Of a stretch of 36,598 nucleotides of DNA, positions 7,429 through 16,888 are shown piece after piece. The stretch covers positions 1 through 36,598 of the forward strand of contig JAJDEV010000272.1 in NCBI GenBank assembly GCA_029259605.1. Reading direction: 5' to 3'. Position 1 is the first letter of the stretch, and the number at the start of each line of letters is the position of its first letter. The position numbers were made by a program, and so were the translations under genes. The stretch is from Planctomycetota bacterium (GTDB lineage Bacteria; Planctomycetota; UBA1135; GCA-002686595). The notes under the pieces are model-generated. The model did no database searches. It was not told the DNA's origin and saw only the letters and a list, made by a program, of their open reading frames with translations.

Positions 7429-9512
7429 GCTCTGCCTGCGCGCACTGCGGGCTGCCCGCGGGATCCGCGCGGCGCGAGCGAGCCACGGACGGGCCCGCGT
7501 TCTGTTGTGTGGGCTGCCACCTCGCGTTCCACCTGGTCGGGCACTCGCTGGCGGGTCGCAGCGATCGCCTCCTCGGTCGCGTCGTCCTCAGCGCGGTACT
7601 CGCGATGGGCGTCATGGTGTTCTCGCTGTCGCTCTACGGCGATTCGCTGCCGGGCGAACGGCCGACCGAAGACGCCGCGCACGCGTTGCGCGGGCTCTAC
7701 CGGCTCGGGGCGCTCGCGCTATCGGCGCCGGTGATGCTCCTGCTCGGCGCGCCGCTCGCGCACGCGGTCCTCGCGACGCGCCGTTGGCTGTCGTCCGACG
7801 CGCTCGTGCTCGTCGGAACGTGCGCGGCGTGGGCGCTCTCGGTGTGGAACACGTGGAGCGGCGCCGGTCACGTCTACTTCGAGACGGCGACCGTCGTCCT
7901 GGTCCTCGTCGCGCTGGGCAAGTGGCTCGACGCGCGCGCCAAGGACCAAGCGCGGGCCGCTCTCGAGACGCTCGTCACGCGCTCGACGGCTCCGATCTCC
8001 GTGCTCGAGAACGGGACCGAGCGCGACGTGGCGCGCGAAACCCTGCGCGTCGGCGACGTGTTTCGCACGCGCCCCGGGGAGGCCGTGGCCGTTGACGGCG
8101 AGGTCGTCGAAGGGCGCTCGTTCGTGGACACTTCGTCCTGGACCGGCGAGGAAGAACCCCGCGCGGTCCAACCGGGTGACGTCGTGCTCGCCGGATCGAC
8201 GCTCGTCGACGGCTCGCTCGTCGTTCGCGCGACCGCGACCGACGGCACGTGCGTGCGCGACGAGATCGAGCGACGCTTGCGCGAAGCGGGCGCCGCGAAG
8301 CCGAGCCACGTACGACTCGCGGATCGCGTCGCGGCCGCGCTGCTGCCCATCGTGATCGCGATCGCGGTCGGCGCGACGGCTTACCACTGGTCGACCGCGG
8401 GTCCCGAGCGCGCGCTCCTCATCGGTTTGTCGGTGGTCTTGATCTCGTGCCCGTGCGCGCTCGGACTCGCGACGCCCTACGCGTTCTGGATCGCGCTCGG
8501 CGAAGCGTGGAAGCACGGGGCGCTCGTTCGCGGCAGCGACGTGCTCGAGCGGCTCGCGCGCACGCGGCGTGTGTTCTTCGACAAGACCGGGACGCTCACG
8601 ACGGGTGAGATGACGATCGCTTCGATCCGTGTGCTCGACGGTCGACCGATCGGTGAGGTGCGCACGCTCGCCGCCGCGCTCGAGCGCGGCAGCGAGCATC
8701 CGATCGGGCGTGCGCTACGGAACCTCGAGTCGGGCGGCCCGGAGGTCGACGCGTTCCGCGCGCTTCCGGGCATCGGCGTCCAGGGCGTGATCGCCGGAGT
8801 CGCATACACGCTTCGACGTGCCGCGGCCGAGACCGGCGACGCGAGCGCCCCCGGTGCCAGCCGCATCGCGCTGCTCGCAGGCGATCACCTCGTCGCGGAG
8901 TTCGAACTGACCGGCGCGCTTCGTCCGTCGGCTGCTGCGGCGATCGCGCAGCTCGAGCGACGCTCGTTCGCACCGCGCATCCTCACCGGCGACGGCACGC
9001 GTGCGGCCGAGCACATCGCGCGCACCCTCGGTGTCGCGTTCGAGGCCGAGCTGCTTCCCGACGCCAAGGTCGCGCGCCTCTCGGACGCGGCCGATCGGTA
9101 CGGCACGGTGTTCGTCGGCGACGGCCGCAACGACACGGCCGCGCTCGCCGCGGCGGACGTGGGAATCGCCATGCCGACCGGCGCGCGCCCGACGCTCGAC
9201 GCCGCGTCCGTCACGCTCATGCGCGCCGACCTCACGCTCGTCCCCTGGCTGATCGAGCTCTCGCAGCGTGCCGTGCGCACGGCGCGCGCGAACCTCGTGT
9301 GGGCCTTCGCCTACAACGGCGTCGGCCTCACGCTCGCCGCCACCGGTCGACTCAGCCCGATCTTCGCGGCGACCGCGATGGTCGTCTCGAGCGTCCTCGT
9401 CGTCCTGAACTCGCGCCGGCTCCAAAGCTCCGACGCGAGCGATTCGTCCCCGCGCGTCCGCTACGCGGCGCCTTCCCCCATCCACACTGCCACGCACTAT
9501 GCCGCTCGGTAA
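7425..9512 (+). CDS. ccoI: Copper-translocating P1B-type ATPase for cbb3 oxidase assembly
   Basis: An ATP-driven copper pump; CcoI/FixI proteins export copper for insertion into CcoN. The 695-residue protein starts at the ATG overlapping the previous stop. The N-terminus has a cysteine-rich metal-binding module (Cys5, Cys8, then Cys27-Cys28-x-x-Cys31) of the kind seen in CcoI, instead of a heavy-metal-associated domain. The P-type landmarks follow in order: TGE at 240-242 (actuator), the metal-binding Cys342-Pro-Cys344 in the membrane, the phosphorylated Asp386 in DKTGT, His425-Pro, and GDGRND at 565-570. The last 30 or so residues are unlike the family and overlap the start of ccoG by 14 bases. 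The position in the operon supports the copper-loading role. Confidence 0.93.
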   Translation: MSSACAHCGLPAGSARRERATDGPAFCCVGCHLAFHLVGHSLAGRSDRLLGRVVLSAVLAMGVMVFSLSLYGDSLPGERPTEDAAHALRGLYRLGALALSAPVMLLLGAPLAHAVLATRRWLSSDALVLVGTCAAWALSVWNTWSGAGHVYFETATVVLVLVALGKWLDARAKDQARAALETLVTRSTAPISVLENGTERDVARETLRVGDVFRTRPGEAVAVDGEVVEGRSFVDTSSWTGEEEPRAVQPGDVVLAGSTLVDGSLVVRATATDGTCVRDEIERRLREAGAAKPSHVRLADRVAAALLPIVIAIAVGATAYHWSTAGPERALLIGLSVVLISCPCALGLATPYAFWIALGEAWKHGALVRGSDVLERLARTRRVFFDKTGTLTTGEMTIASIRVLDGRPIGEVRTLAAALERGSEHPIGRALRNLESGGPEVDAFRALPGIGVQGVIAGVAYTLRRAAAETGDASAPGASRIALLAGDHLVAEFELTGALRPSAAAAIAQLERRSFAPRILTGDGTRAAEHIARTLGVAFEAELLPDAKVARLSDAADRYGTVFVGDGRNDTAALAAADVGIAMPTGARPTLDAASVTLMRADLTLVPWLIELSQRAVRTARANLVWAFAYNGVGLTLAATGRLSPIFAATAMVVSSVLVVLNSRRLQSSDASDSSPRVRYAAPSPIHTATHYAAR

Positions 9513-10380
9513 GAAGCGCAACGCCGTCGTCTACGGGATCAACGCGGCGCGTGGCGCGATGCATCGCTACACGAAGCTGCGTTGGGCAATCGGTCTCACG
9601 TTCACCGCGGCGATCGCACTGCTCGCTGTGACGGGAACGTTGCGCTTCGACTTCTGGCGCGGCGAGCACGTCTACCTCGGGCAGCGCGTCGGGCTCGTCG
9701 AGGCGGCCAAAGCGTTCGCGTTCCCGTTCCTCGCGGTCAACATCGTCATCATCCTCGCGAGCCGCTTCATCGGTCGCTACCTGTGCGGCTTCGTCTGCCC
9801 GGTCGGTGCCCTCGCGCGATTGGGGGAGTGGTTTCGCTGGCGCAATCGCAAGGGCAAGTCGAGGTGGTTGCGACTCACGTCACTCGGGTTGACCTCGTTC
9901 GGCCTCGCGGCGATCACGTTCAGCTTCTGGGTCGACTGGCGCGTGTTCGCACAGGGCTCGACCTTCGCGATCAGCGTCGCGGCGGGCTTCCTAGGAACGA
10001 TGGCGCTCGGGTTGTTCTATCTCGTCGACGGCCTCGGACTGCGCTTCTGCCGCGACGTGTGTCCGTCGGGCGTGTACTTCGCGCTAATGGGTCCGACGAC
10101 GAACAACGGCGTCGAGTTCTCCAACCCGGACTCGTGCACCGACTGCAAGGCGTGCGAGACCGCGTGTCCGATGGACCTCGAGCCGCGACACCTCGACGCG
10201 CCGCCGTCGCGTGGCGGCCTCGGCCTGTACCCGGACAACCTCTCGAACCACGCGTTGTGCATCCGTTGCGGCGACTGCATCAGCGCGTGCGAGGAAACGA
10301 CCAAGCGCGACGCGGCCCCGACGCCGCTCCGCATCGGTTGGCTTCGGGACTCGAAGGCGACGAACGACGTCGCGCCCTGA
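9499..10380 (+). CDS. ccoG: CcoG-like polyferredoxin of cbb3 assembly
   Basis: A membrane-bound iron-sulfur protein; CcoG is known to reduce copper(II) during oxidase maturation. The 293-residue protein has about four membrane helices. It carries the Cys pairs LCGFVCPVGA and FCRDVCPSG at membrane boundaries, and two ferredoxin-type clusters: CTDCKACETACP and CIRCGDCISAC. It is shorter than many CcoG proteins (which often exceed 450 residues) and lacks the C-terminal Ig-like domain, so it is a compact form close to NapH in size. The start at 9499 lies within the ccoI end; an internal ATG at 9559 is an alternative. It overlaps the next gene by TGATG. Confidence 0.88.
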   Translation: MPLGKKRNAVVYGINAARGAMHRYTKLRWAIGLTFTAAIALLAVTGTLRFDFWRGEHVYLGQRVGLVEAAKAFAFPFLAVNIVIILASRFIGRYLCGFVCPVGALARLGEWFRWRNRKGKSRWLRLTSLGLTSFGLAAITFSFWVDWRVFAQGSTFAISVAAGFLGTMALGLFYLVDGLGLRFCRDVCPSGVYFALMGPTTNNGVEFSNPDSCTDCKACETACPMDLEPRHLDAPPSRGGLGLYPDNLSNHALCIRCGDCISACEETTKRDAAPTPLRIGWLRDSKATNDVAP

Positions 10381-11117
10381 TGGTCGATCTCCTTCCGTTT
10401 GTCGTGCTCGCGTTCGCGGGCGCGCTGCACTGCGCGGGGATGTGCGGCGCGTTCGCGCTGGCGTGCGGAACACTCGCGCGCGACGCATCCGGGTCCGTCG
10501 TCGCGCACCGCACCGCGTACATCGTCGGCAAGGCGTTGACGTACGGAATCCTCGGGCTCGCGGCCCACGCAGGCGTCGCCGCCTTCGCCCATGGCAGCGG
10601 CGGCAGCGTGAATCTGCGCGGCGCGCACGCGCTCGCGACGTGGGTGTGCGGCGCGATGCTGGTCCTCCTCGGTCTGCGCGAACTGGGTGTGCGCTTCCCG
10701 GCGCGCGCGACGCACTCGAGCACGTGGAGGCGGCTCGGCACGCGCGGACGACGCGCCTTCGACACGTCCTGGCGTGCCGTGCGCTCCTTGCCCGGTCCGA
10801 CGAGCAGTCTTGGCGTAGGGCTCCTGAACGGTCTCCTTCCCTGCGGGCTCTCGGCGAGCGCGATCCTGCTGGCGGCGACCGTGCCGCGCGAGCTGGCGTT
10901 CGCCGGACCGTTCCTCTTCGGGATCGCGACGGCACCGGCACTGCTCTTGGTCGCGACGCTCGGTCGCATGCTGCGCGGCGGAGCAAGCCCGTTCGCGCGG
11001 CGCTGGCTGGGGCCCACGCTCATCGTCCTCGGCGTGTGGACCGTCGCGCGCGGCACGTTGTCGGGCGCTGCGTCGCTCGCTCCCCCGTGCTGCGCAGCGT
11101 CGTCCGAGCTCCCGTAG
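10380..11117 (+). CDS. TauE/SafE-like membrane protein (copper or cbb3 biogenesis)
   Basis: A 245-residue integral membrane protein with about six helices. The first helix carries His17-Cys18-Ala-Gly-Met21-Cys22-Gly, and a later helix carries Leu-Pro154-Cys155-Gly. These paired motifs are typical of the sulfite-exporter-TauE/SafE-like proteins often found beside ccoG and ccoI, where they are thought to handle copper. The C-terminus ends in a Cys-Cys pair (237-238). It is the last gene of the operon, overlapping ccoG by TGATG, and is followed by a 173-bp gap. A weak hairpin (CTTGCT/AGCAAG, 11214-11229) lies in the gap but has no T run. Transport of copper is inferred from family and context. 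Confidence 0.85.
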   Translation: MVDLLPFVVLAFAGALHCAGMCGAFALACGTLARDASGSVVAHRTAYIVGKALTYGILGLAAHAGVAAFAHGSGGSVNLRGAHALATWVCGAMLVLLGLRELGVRFPARATHSSTWRRLGTRGRRAFDTSWRAVRSLPGPTSSLGVGLLNGLLPCGLSASAILLAATVPRELAFAGPFLFGIATAPALLLVATLGRMLRGGASPFARRWLGPTLIVLGVWTVARGTLSGAASLAPPCCAASSELP

Positions 11118-11290
11118 CTCGTCGGAGTCGAAGTCGGTTACCGTCCGGTGACTGCGCGGGCAGCGACATCCGCGGCACTCGCAACACCGCCCGGTCAAGA
11201 ACCCGGCACGTCCCTTGCTTCGGAGCAAGATCCCCCGGATCCGTCTTCGCCCCCTCGCGCATCGAGCTCGCGCCTCCCCTGCCGCCGCCC

Positions 11291-13984
11291 ATGATCCCGT
11301 ACACCGCACGTCGGCGTTCGCTCTCGTTTCTGATCACCCTGTCCCTCCTCGGCGCTGCGCCAACTGCGCTGTCTCGCGCGCACACGCAGGACGACCTCGC
11401 GCCGCTCGTGGCGAGCCTCGCGTCATACTTCGAAGCCGAAGCGTCGACCGTCGATGTCGAGAGAGCGCGCGCGGATGTGGAGGCGTGCCTCGCGCAGCTC
11501 GAGGAAACGCGCGGCGCGGATCCGCTCGCGAACACCGCCGAGCTGTCGGGTGTTCTGCGCCGCGCGCGCAAGTTCGACGGCAAGCGCGCGCGCCGGGGGA
11601 TGGTCGCGAGCGAGGAGTACGACATCGACGGCGCGCGAGCGTCGTCGATGGAGTTCACCTACCGCGTGCCGAAGGACTACGACCCGGACTCGACGGACTA
11701 TCCGCTCGTTCTCGCCATCCCGGACGCGGACGAGAGCGCGGCCGAACACATCCGCGACCACTGGAACACGCGCGAGCTGCGCGACGGCGCGATCCTCGTC
11801 GCGCCGGAGATGACCGGGGATCCCGACGAGTGGGACCGCGTTTCGGTCGACGGGCGCGCCGGCGGGCTGTGCCGGGTGCTGACCGCGCTACGCTACGCCA
11901 GCGAGACGTTCGCGATCGACGCGAATCGCATCTACGTCGCGGGACGCGGCAAGGGCATCGCCGCGGCGCTCGCGACGGGCAACTACGCGCCGCAGCTGTT
12001 CGCCGGAGTGATCTGTCGCGCGGGCGACGCGTCGGAGATCGGCGTGCGCAACTTCGGCAACCTGGCCTCGCTCTTCACGGAGAACGGTGGGCGCGCACCG
12101 GGCAAGAACGCGGCCGACTTTCAGGTGGCGGCCCAGACCGCGGGGTTCGACAACTGCCTCATCGACGAGAACGACGAGACGCAGCTGTGGGAATGGATGA
12201 CCACGCACTCACGCGTCACGTTCCCCACGCACGTCACGGTCGCGACCGGCGACCCGTTTCCCACGCGCGCGTACTGGCTCCGTGTCGCTCCGTCGAAGCC
12301 GGACGCCATGGCGGCCGGGCGCATCGATCGCGAGGCGAACAGCATCACGCTCTCGACCGACGGCGTCTCGCGCGTGACGCTCTTCCTGAACGATGAGCTG
12401 CTCGATCTGGATCGTCCGATCACCGTCGAGTGCGACGGATCCACGCACGAACTGCGCGCGCAGCGACGTCTGCCGACGACGCTCGAGCTCCTTCGCGACG
12501 GCACGAGCGACGCGCAAGCCGTCTACGTCGCGCGCGTCGCCATCGACACCACCGCGGAGGGCGCCGCGGTCACGGAGGCGAACTCTCCGCTGGACAACTC
12601 GGAGTTCGTCACGGCGCTCGCGTCGTTCGATGGAGACGCGGCCAAGCTGTGGACGCTCTACGAAACGTGCACGGCGGAGGCGGAGGTCGAGGCGGCGCGC
12701 ATCACCCTGCGCCACATCCTCCGCCTCGCGCCGAACGACGTCCGCGCTCGAAACGCGCTCGGTTTCGTCGGCGCGGAAGGCCTCTGGTTCGACGACCCGC
12801 TCGCGCTCGAGCGTCATCAACTCGGGCAACAAGAGGAGAACGCCAAGGCGAAGGGGCACGTCCAAAGCAAGCTCGGTTGGATCCACCGCGACGAGCGCGC
12901 GCTCGCGAACAAGGGCATGCAAAAGGACTTCGCGACCGGCCAATGGCTGACGTCGCGCGACGTGCGACGCGTCGACGACGGCTGGTCGCGCCAGGACCTG
13001 GAATGGATCGAGCCTGAGGAAGCAGCGAACGTCGACAACGGCCTGTGGCGCATCGATGGCGAGTGGGTCGAGGAGAGCGAGGCGAACGTCCGCCGCTCGC
13101 GCATCGATTCGATGTGGACGATTCCGCGGCCGGAGGTCGTGTTGCACTCGACGGCCGATCGTGGCGTCAGCCTGTGGGCGGCGCGCGAAATGGGTCGCGC
13201 CATCCAAGACCTGCGTCGCGTCTTCGGCGCCGAGCCGGTTCTGCCGCTCGACGTCGCCATGCTGCGCGACGAAGAGCAGTACGACCGCTTCGCCTTCGGC
13301 GCGCCCGACGGTCGGCGGCGCGCCACGCACGCGGGACGACTCCAGGTGGTGCACCACGCCTTCTTCGCCGAGAGTTGGTTCGCGCTCGAGGACGGCAAGC
13401 GCGCCTACCGCGGCATGGGCGTTTGCTATTGGGACACGCTGGCGCCCTACGGCGACCTGTACGGCGTGCACGCCGCGCGTCTCGCGGTCGGGCTCTCCTA
13501 CGTCGACGCGCTCGATCCGAGCCCGAAAGCCGTTCGCAAGGCGCTCGCGAAGGGGCCGAACGCGGCGTACTACGACAGCTTCCTCGCCGAGAAGAAGCTG
13601 CCCGCGTGGTTGCGATACGGAGCCGCCGTCTACGCCGAACGCTACTTCCACGACACCTCCGTCGTGGCGGGTGACTCCCGCGACCCGTGGTGGGCGCGCG
13701 CATGGTCGCTCGACAACCTGCGCGAGCGCGGCGGGATGCGCCCGCTCGACGCGGTCTTCGCCTTCGAGGTCGACCCGTCGGATCGCGACGACGGTCAAAA
13801 GCTCTTGCTCGAGGCCGGGCTGCTCGTCGCGTTCGTCGTCGACGGTGAGTGCGCGCCCGTCACCGCGGCGCACGACGCGTTCAAGCAAGCGATGATCGCG
13901 GGGCGTCTGCACGCGACGGATCTCGAAGCGCTGCTCGACGCGATCCGCGCGAACGAGAGCGCGTTGGCCGCGTTCGCCGGCTAG
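11291..13984 (+). CDS. Large secreted protein with degenerate hydrolase-like and peptidase-like segments
   Basis: An 897-residue exported protein of unknown function. The ATG at 11291 begins a signal peptide (about 1-30); the open frame extends further upstream but that part overlaps the operon. Residues about 120-345 resemble an esterase-type alpha/beta hydrolase, but the nucleophile elbow reads Gly218-Arg-Gly220-Lys-Gly222, with Gly where Ser should be. Residues about 450-500 look like a helical repeat. Residues about 640-830 recall the gluzincin peptidases common in planctomycetes, yet the HExxH position reads His727-Ala-Ala-Arg-Leu731 and the following WLxEG reads Trp773-Leu-Arg-Tyr776-Gly. 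Both putative active sites are thus lost, suggesting a binding or structural role (inference). The TAG stop is part of repeat copy C. Confidence 0.85.
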   Translation: MIPYTARRRSLSFLITLSLLGAAPTALSRAHTQDDLAPLVASLASYFEAEASTVDVERARADVEACLAQLEETRGADPLANTAELSGVLRRARKFDGKRARRGMVASEEYDIDGARASSMEFTYRVPKDYDPDSTDYPLVLAIPDADESAAEHIRDHWNTRELRDGAILVAPEMTGDPDEWDRVSVDGRAGGLCRVLTALRYASETFAIDANRIYVAGRGKGIAAALATGNYAPQLFAGVICRAGDASEIGVRNFGNLASLFTENGGRAPGKNAADFQVAAQTAGFDNCLIDENDETQLWEWMTTHSRVTFPTHVTVATGDPFPTRAYWLRVAPSKPDAMAAGRIDREANSITLSTDGVSRVTLFLNDELLDLDRPITVECDGSTHELRAQRRLPTTLELLRDGTSDAQAVYVARVAIDTTAEGAAVTEANSPLDNSEFVTALASFDGDAAKLWTLYETCTAEAEVEAARITLRHILRLAPNDVRARNALGFVGAEGLWFDDPLALERHQLGQQEENAKAKGHVQSKLGWIHRDERALANKGMQKDFATGQWLTSRDVRRVDDGWSRQDLEWIEPEEAANVDNGLWRIDGEWVEESEANVRRSRIDSMWTIPRPEVVLHSTADRGVSLWAAREMGRAIQDLRRVFGAEPVLPLDVAMLRDEEQYDRFAFGAPDGRRRATHAGRLQVVHHAFFAESWFALEDGKRAYRGMGVCYWDTLAPYGDLYGVHAARLAVGLSYVDALDPSPKAVRKALAKGPNAAYYDSFLAEKKLPAWLRYGAAVYAERYFHDTSVVAGDSRDPWWARAWSLDNLRERGGMRPLDAVFAFEVDPSDRDDGQKLLLEAGLLVAFVVDGECAPVTAAHDAFKQAMIAGRLHATDLEALLDAIRANESALAAFAG

Positions 13985-14100
13985 CCCGGGTGATTCATGA
14001 GGCTTTGCCGAGATCGACGTGGATGCGCGCCAGATCAGCGCTTCGCGACCGAAGCGCGTGGAGGCGACTTTGAAGGGTCGTCGAACCCGGTGAGGGAGGG
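13982..14100. repeat. Palindromic dispersed repeat, copy C (right arm missing)
   Basis: Matches copy B from its left terminal TA through GTGAGGGAGGG, then similarity stops abruptly at 14100. The last 62 or so bases of the element, including the right inverted repeat, are missing. The left end again provides the TAG stop of the plus-strand gene before it. The perfect GCGCTTCG/CGAAGCGC hairpin and the ACCCG arm are kept, with a few substitutions elsewhere. The minus-strand gene that follows ends only four bases away. The copy thus sits between two convergent genes and fills almost the whole gap. Confidence 0.88.
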
Positions 14101-14104
14101 CCGG

Positions 14105-16726
14105 TTAGTCCTCGAACATCTGCTTCAGCCGCGCGGCCTCGTCCCTCGAGAGCGCGACTTCGACGTGCTGGTCCGCGCCGGAGAGCGTCACGATCTGCTC
14201 CGGGTCCGAGTCGGTCGAGGTCGCCATACCGGCGCCCGCGACGGACTTCTCGATGATCCAGCGCACGCGCGCGGGGCCGGTCGTCGTCCCGGTGATCATG
14301 ATCTCCCTGCGCTCGTCGAAGCGCGGCGCACCCCAGTCCATCTCCGGCGCCGACGCGTTCTTCGTCAACGGGACGAGGCCGAGCGACAGCCCGTACGGCG
14401 CTTTCATGACCTCGCCGTCGCCGACGAGCGAGACGCGCACGGAGAAGCCGCGCTCGAGTTCGATCTTCGCGTCGCCGGTCAGACCTCGAACCCGTTTCAC
14501 GAGGAAGCCGGCGAGCGCGACCTCGACATCGATCGTCGGGAACTTCGTGACGATCTGCACGTCGCGCTCGCGGATGAAGTAGGAGCCCTTCAGCTCGGGC
14601 GCACCCGCTTCGCCGAACCGCACGGAGCCGTTCATGCGCTCCTCGGACTCGGGGCCCGCCAGCGTCAAGTCGAACCGATGCAGCGCACCGCGCAGGTCGA
14701 TTCCATCGAGCCGTGGGTCGCGTGCGTCGTAGCCGGCCTCGACGACGATCCCCTCGATCTCGTGCACCGTCTGGTTCCATTGGACGTTGAACTGCACGTC
14801 GTAGGTTCCCGCCGGCAGCGGCGCCGAGCGAAACGCGCCCTCGTCGTCGAGTTGGGCGCGGCGCTCGTTCCACGTGAGCGTGGAGGGACCGTCTCCGCTC
14901 GCCGACAACTGAACGACGAAGTCATCCAGCGGGATGTGGTCGTCGACCAGCAACGCGCCGACGATCCGGCCGGCGGGTGACATCGTGATCGTGAGGTCCG
15001 AGGTCCCTCGCTCGAAGGGGATCGGCTTGGAATAGAAGGCGTCGTCCCGCACTTCCAAGCGCAGGTTGCCGTCGTCCAGCTCGCCGAGGAGCTCGAACGC
15101 ACCCACGTCGTCGGTGTGAACGTCGAAGTCGTGCCGCTCGTTCCACGAGCCCGTTCGCTCCTCGAAGAGCACGACCTCGACGCCGGCGAGCGGCGTCCCG
15201 CCCGGGCCGACGACGCGGCCGCCGACGAGGATCGGAGCCGACGTCAGAACGAGATCGCCCACGTCGGTCAAACCGTTCGAGAGCTCGCGATCGAGCTGGA
15301 GGACGGCCGAGCGCGCGGCGTCGGGGTCGTCCTTCGAGACCGTGGCCTGAACGCGCCCGGACTTCCACCCGGAGTCGAGGTCGACGTAGACGACGCCCTC
15401 GCCGTCCGAGCGTGGGTACTCCTCCCGCCCGCTGCCGAACGTCGCCGCTCCGTTGAACGTTTGCAGCTCGACGTCCACTCGCGCGAACGGCTCGCCGTCC
15501 GCGTCGACCAGGCGCATGCGAACGATCGGATGATCCGAACCCATCGTGACGGACGTTCGCACCTCGTCCCCCGCGCGCCGGGGCCCGGCGATGAACGCGT
15601 GCGTCTCGCTGCCGTACGACGCGCGTCTGACGGTCACGTCGAGTTCGTGTCCGAGCGCCACATGACCGAAGCGCACCGGGTTCGGTCCCAGCGTCCGTTC
15701 GACGGACGTGCGCCTCTGCTGGTTGAACACGGACATGCGCCGGCTCTGCCCCTCCTCGACGATCCCGAGCGAGACGAACGCGGTATCGGTCCAAGGCTCA
15801 CCCTCCGGGCCGAAGACCTCGACGACCACGGCGCCGCCGGCGTCGATCGTGAAGACGACCGGCTCGTCGGGCAACGCGTCGGCGACGAGCTCGACCTGCG
15901 GGCGGACGAGCGTGAGCACGTCGGCCGTGACGCGCCACGCCTCGATCGCCTCTTCCGACAGGAAGTCCTGCTGGATGTGCTCGAAGCGCGCGTCGCCCGC
16001 GGCGTCGGTCTCGAGCTCGCGCGCGTCGTTCCACGAATTCCAGCGGCGATACTGAACCTGGATCGGAATGCCGGCGACGGGGCGGCCGCTCGGGTCGACC
16101 GTCCGCACGACGAGCGTGCGATCAGGGGCCAGCACGAGCGTCTCCGGTTCGTCGCCGACGTGCTCGACCTCATCGAGAACGCGACGCCCCCATCGACCGT
16201 CGTGGCTCGCGACGATGATCGTCGAGCCACCGATCGGCGCCGGCACGGACACGAGTCCGGACACGTCGGTGGTACGCGTGCGTTCGCCCGCAACGAGCCG
16301 ATCGAGCGACGCGACGTCGTTCCGATCGACGTCCTCCTGGCGCACCTCCTTGCCGCCGATGCGAGTCGGCTCGGACGTCAGGTAGCGCGCGAGCACCGAG
16401 GCGCCCGCGACGGGCGGACCGTTGGCGCCGTCGATCACACGCACTCGGATCTGCTCGCCTGCGGCGCGCGCCGCGGCCGGCGCGACCTCGCGATGTGTTT
16501 CGGCGGCCGGCGTCGCAGCCGCCTTCGCCGGCGCGCCTTCGCTCGGGTCGCTTACCGCACGCGGCGTCGCGAGCGAACCCGGCGCGGACGGCACGCGGTC
16601 GGCGCGCGCCGACGGAGTCTCGACGCCGGACCGCCGGACGGAGTTGCCGGTCGAAGCGATCCAGAAGGCGCCCGCTCCGACGAGGACGACGACGGCGAGC
16701 GCGAGAACGAGCGTGGATCGTTGCAT
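14105..16726 (-). CDS. Membrane-anchored protein with carboxypeptidase-regulatory-like repeats
   Basis: An 873-residue protein with a short N-terminal membrane anchor (about 5-24), an Ala/Pro-rich low-complexity linker (about 30-90), and then successive beta-sandwich modules to the end. The modules contain phrases typical of the carboxypeptidase regulatory-like family, such as GPPVAGASV, GRPVAGIPI and GTPLAGVEV, each introducing a Gly-rich turn and an aspartate-rich strand. Such proteins are large exported scaffolds with no known enzyme activity. Its architecture matches the gene at 29323-31812, though the sequences differ. The gene is divergent from the PKD gene (162-bp gap with no gene) and converges on the 897-residue gene across repeat copy C. 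Specific function unknown. Confidence 0.85.
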   Translation of the reverse strand: MQRSTLVLALAVVVLVGAGAFWIASTGNSVRRSGVETPSARADRVPSAPGSLATPRAVSDPSEGAPAKAAATPAAETHREVAPAAARAAGEQIRVRVIDGANGPPVAGASVLARYLTSEPTRIGGKEVRQEDVDRNDVASLDRLVAGERTRTTDVSGLVSVPAPIGGSTIIVASHDGRWGRRVLDEVEHVGDEPETLVLAPDRTLVVRTVDPSGRPVAGIPIQVQYRRWNSWNDARELETDAAGDARFEHIQQDFLSEEAIEAWRVTADVLTLVRPQVELVADALPDEPVVFTIDAGGAVVVEVFGPEGEPWTDTAFVSLGIVEEGQSRRMSVFNQQRRTSVERTLGPNPVRFGHVALGHELDVTVRRASYGSETHAFIAGPRRAGDEVRTSVTMGSDHPIVRMRLVDADGEPFARVDVELQTFNGAATFGSGREEYPRSDGEGVVYVDLDSGWKSGRVQATVSKDDPDAARSAVLQLDRELSNGLTDVGDLVLTSAPILVGGRVVGPGGTPLAGVEVVLFEERTGSWNERHDFDVHTDDVGAFELLGELDDGNLRLEVRDDAFYSKPIPFERGTSDLTITMSPAGRIVGALLVDDHIPLDDFVVQLSASGDGPSTLTWNERRAQLDDEGAFRSAPLPAGTYDVQFNVQWNQTVHEIEGIVVEAGYDARDPRLDGIDLRGALHRFDLTLAGPESEERMNGSVRFGEAGAPELKGSYFIRERDVQIVTKFPTIDVEVALAGFLVKRVRGLTGDAKIELERGFSVRVSLVGDGEVMKAPYGLSLGLVPLTKNASAPEMDWGAPRFDERREIMITGTTTGPARVRWIIEKSVAGAGMATSTDSDPEQIVTLSGADQHVEVALSRDEAARLKQMFED

Positions 16727-16888
16727 CGAAGCGAGGATCGGGAAGGTCGCTGGAACGGGCGAGTCATCCTAGCAGACGGCGCGAGAACGCTCAGGATATC
16801 GCAACGCTCCGGTCGCGCGGGGCAAGAACCGGGGCGCGGCGCTCACGGTCCCGGGTGCGCGTTCCCGCCCGCCTGCTACCCTCGACAG

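Noticed and set aside
10211-11290. Upstream extension of the 897-residue gene, overlapping ccoG and the TauE-like gene
   Set aside because: The real start at 11291 has a signal peptide; the extension lies over two recognised genes in another frame.
15116-16888. Upstream extension of the PKD gene
   Set aside because: It runs antisense through the 873-residue repeat protein, and the signal peptide begins at 16889.
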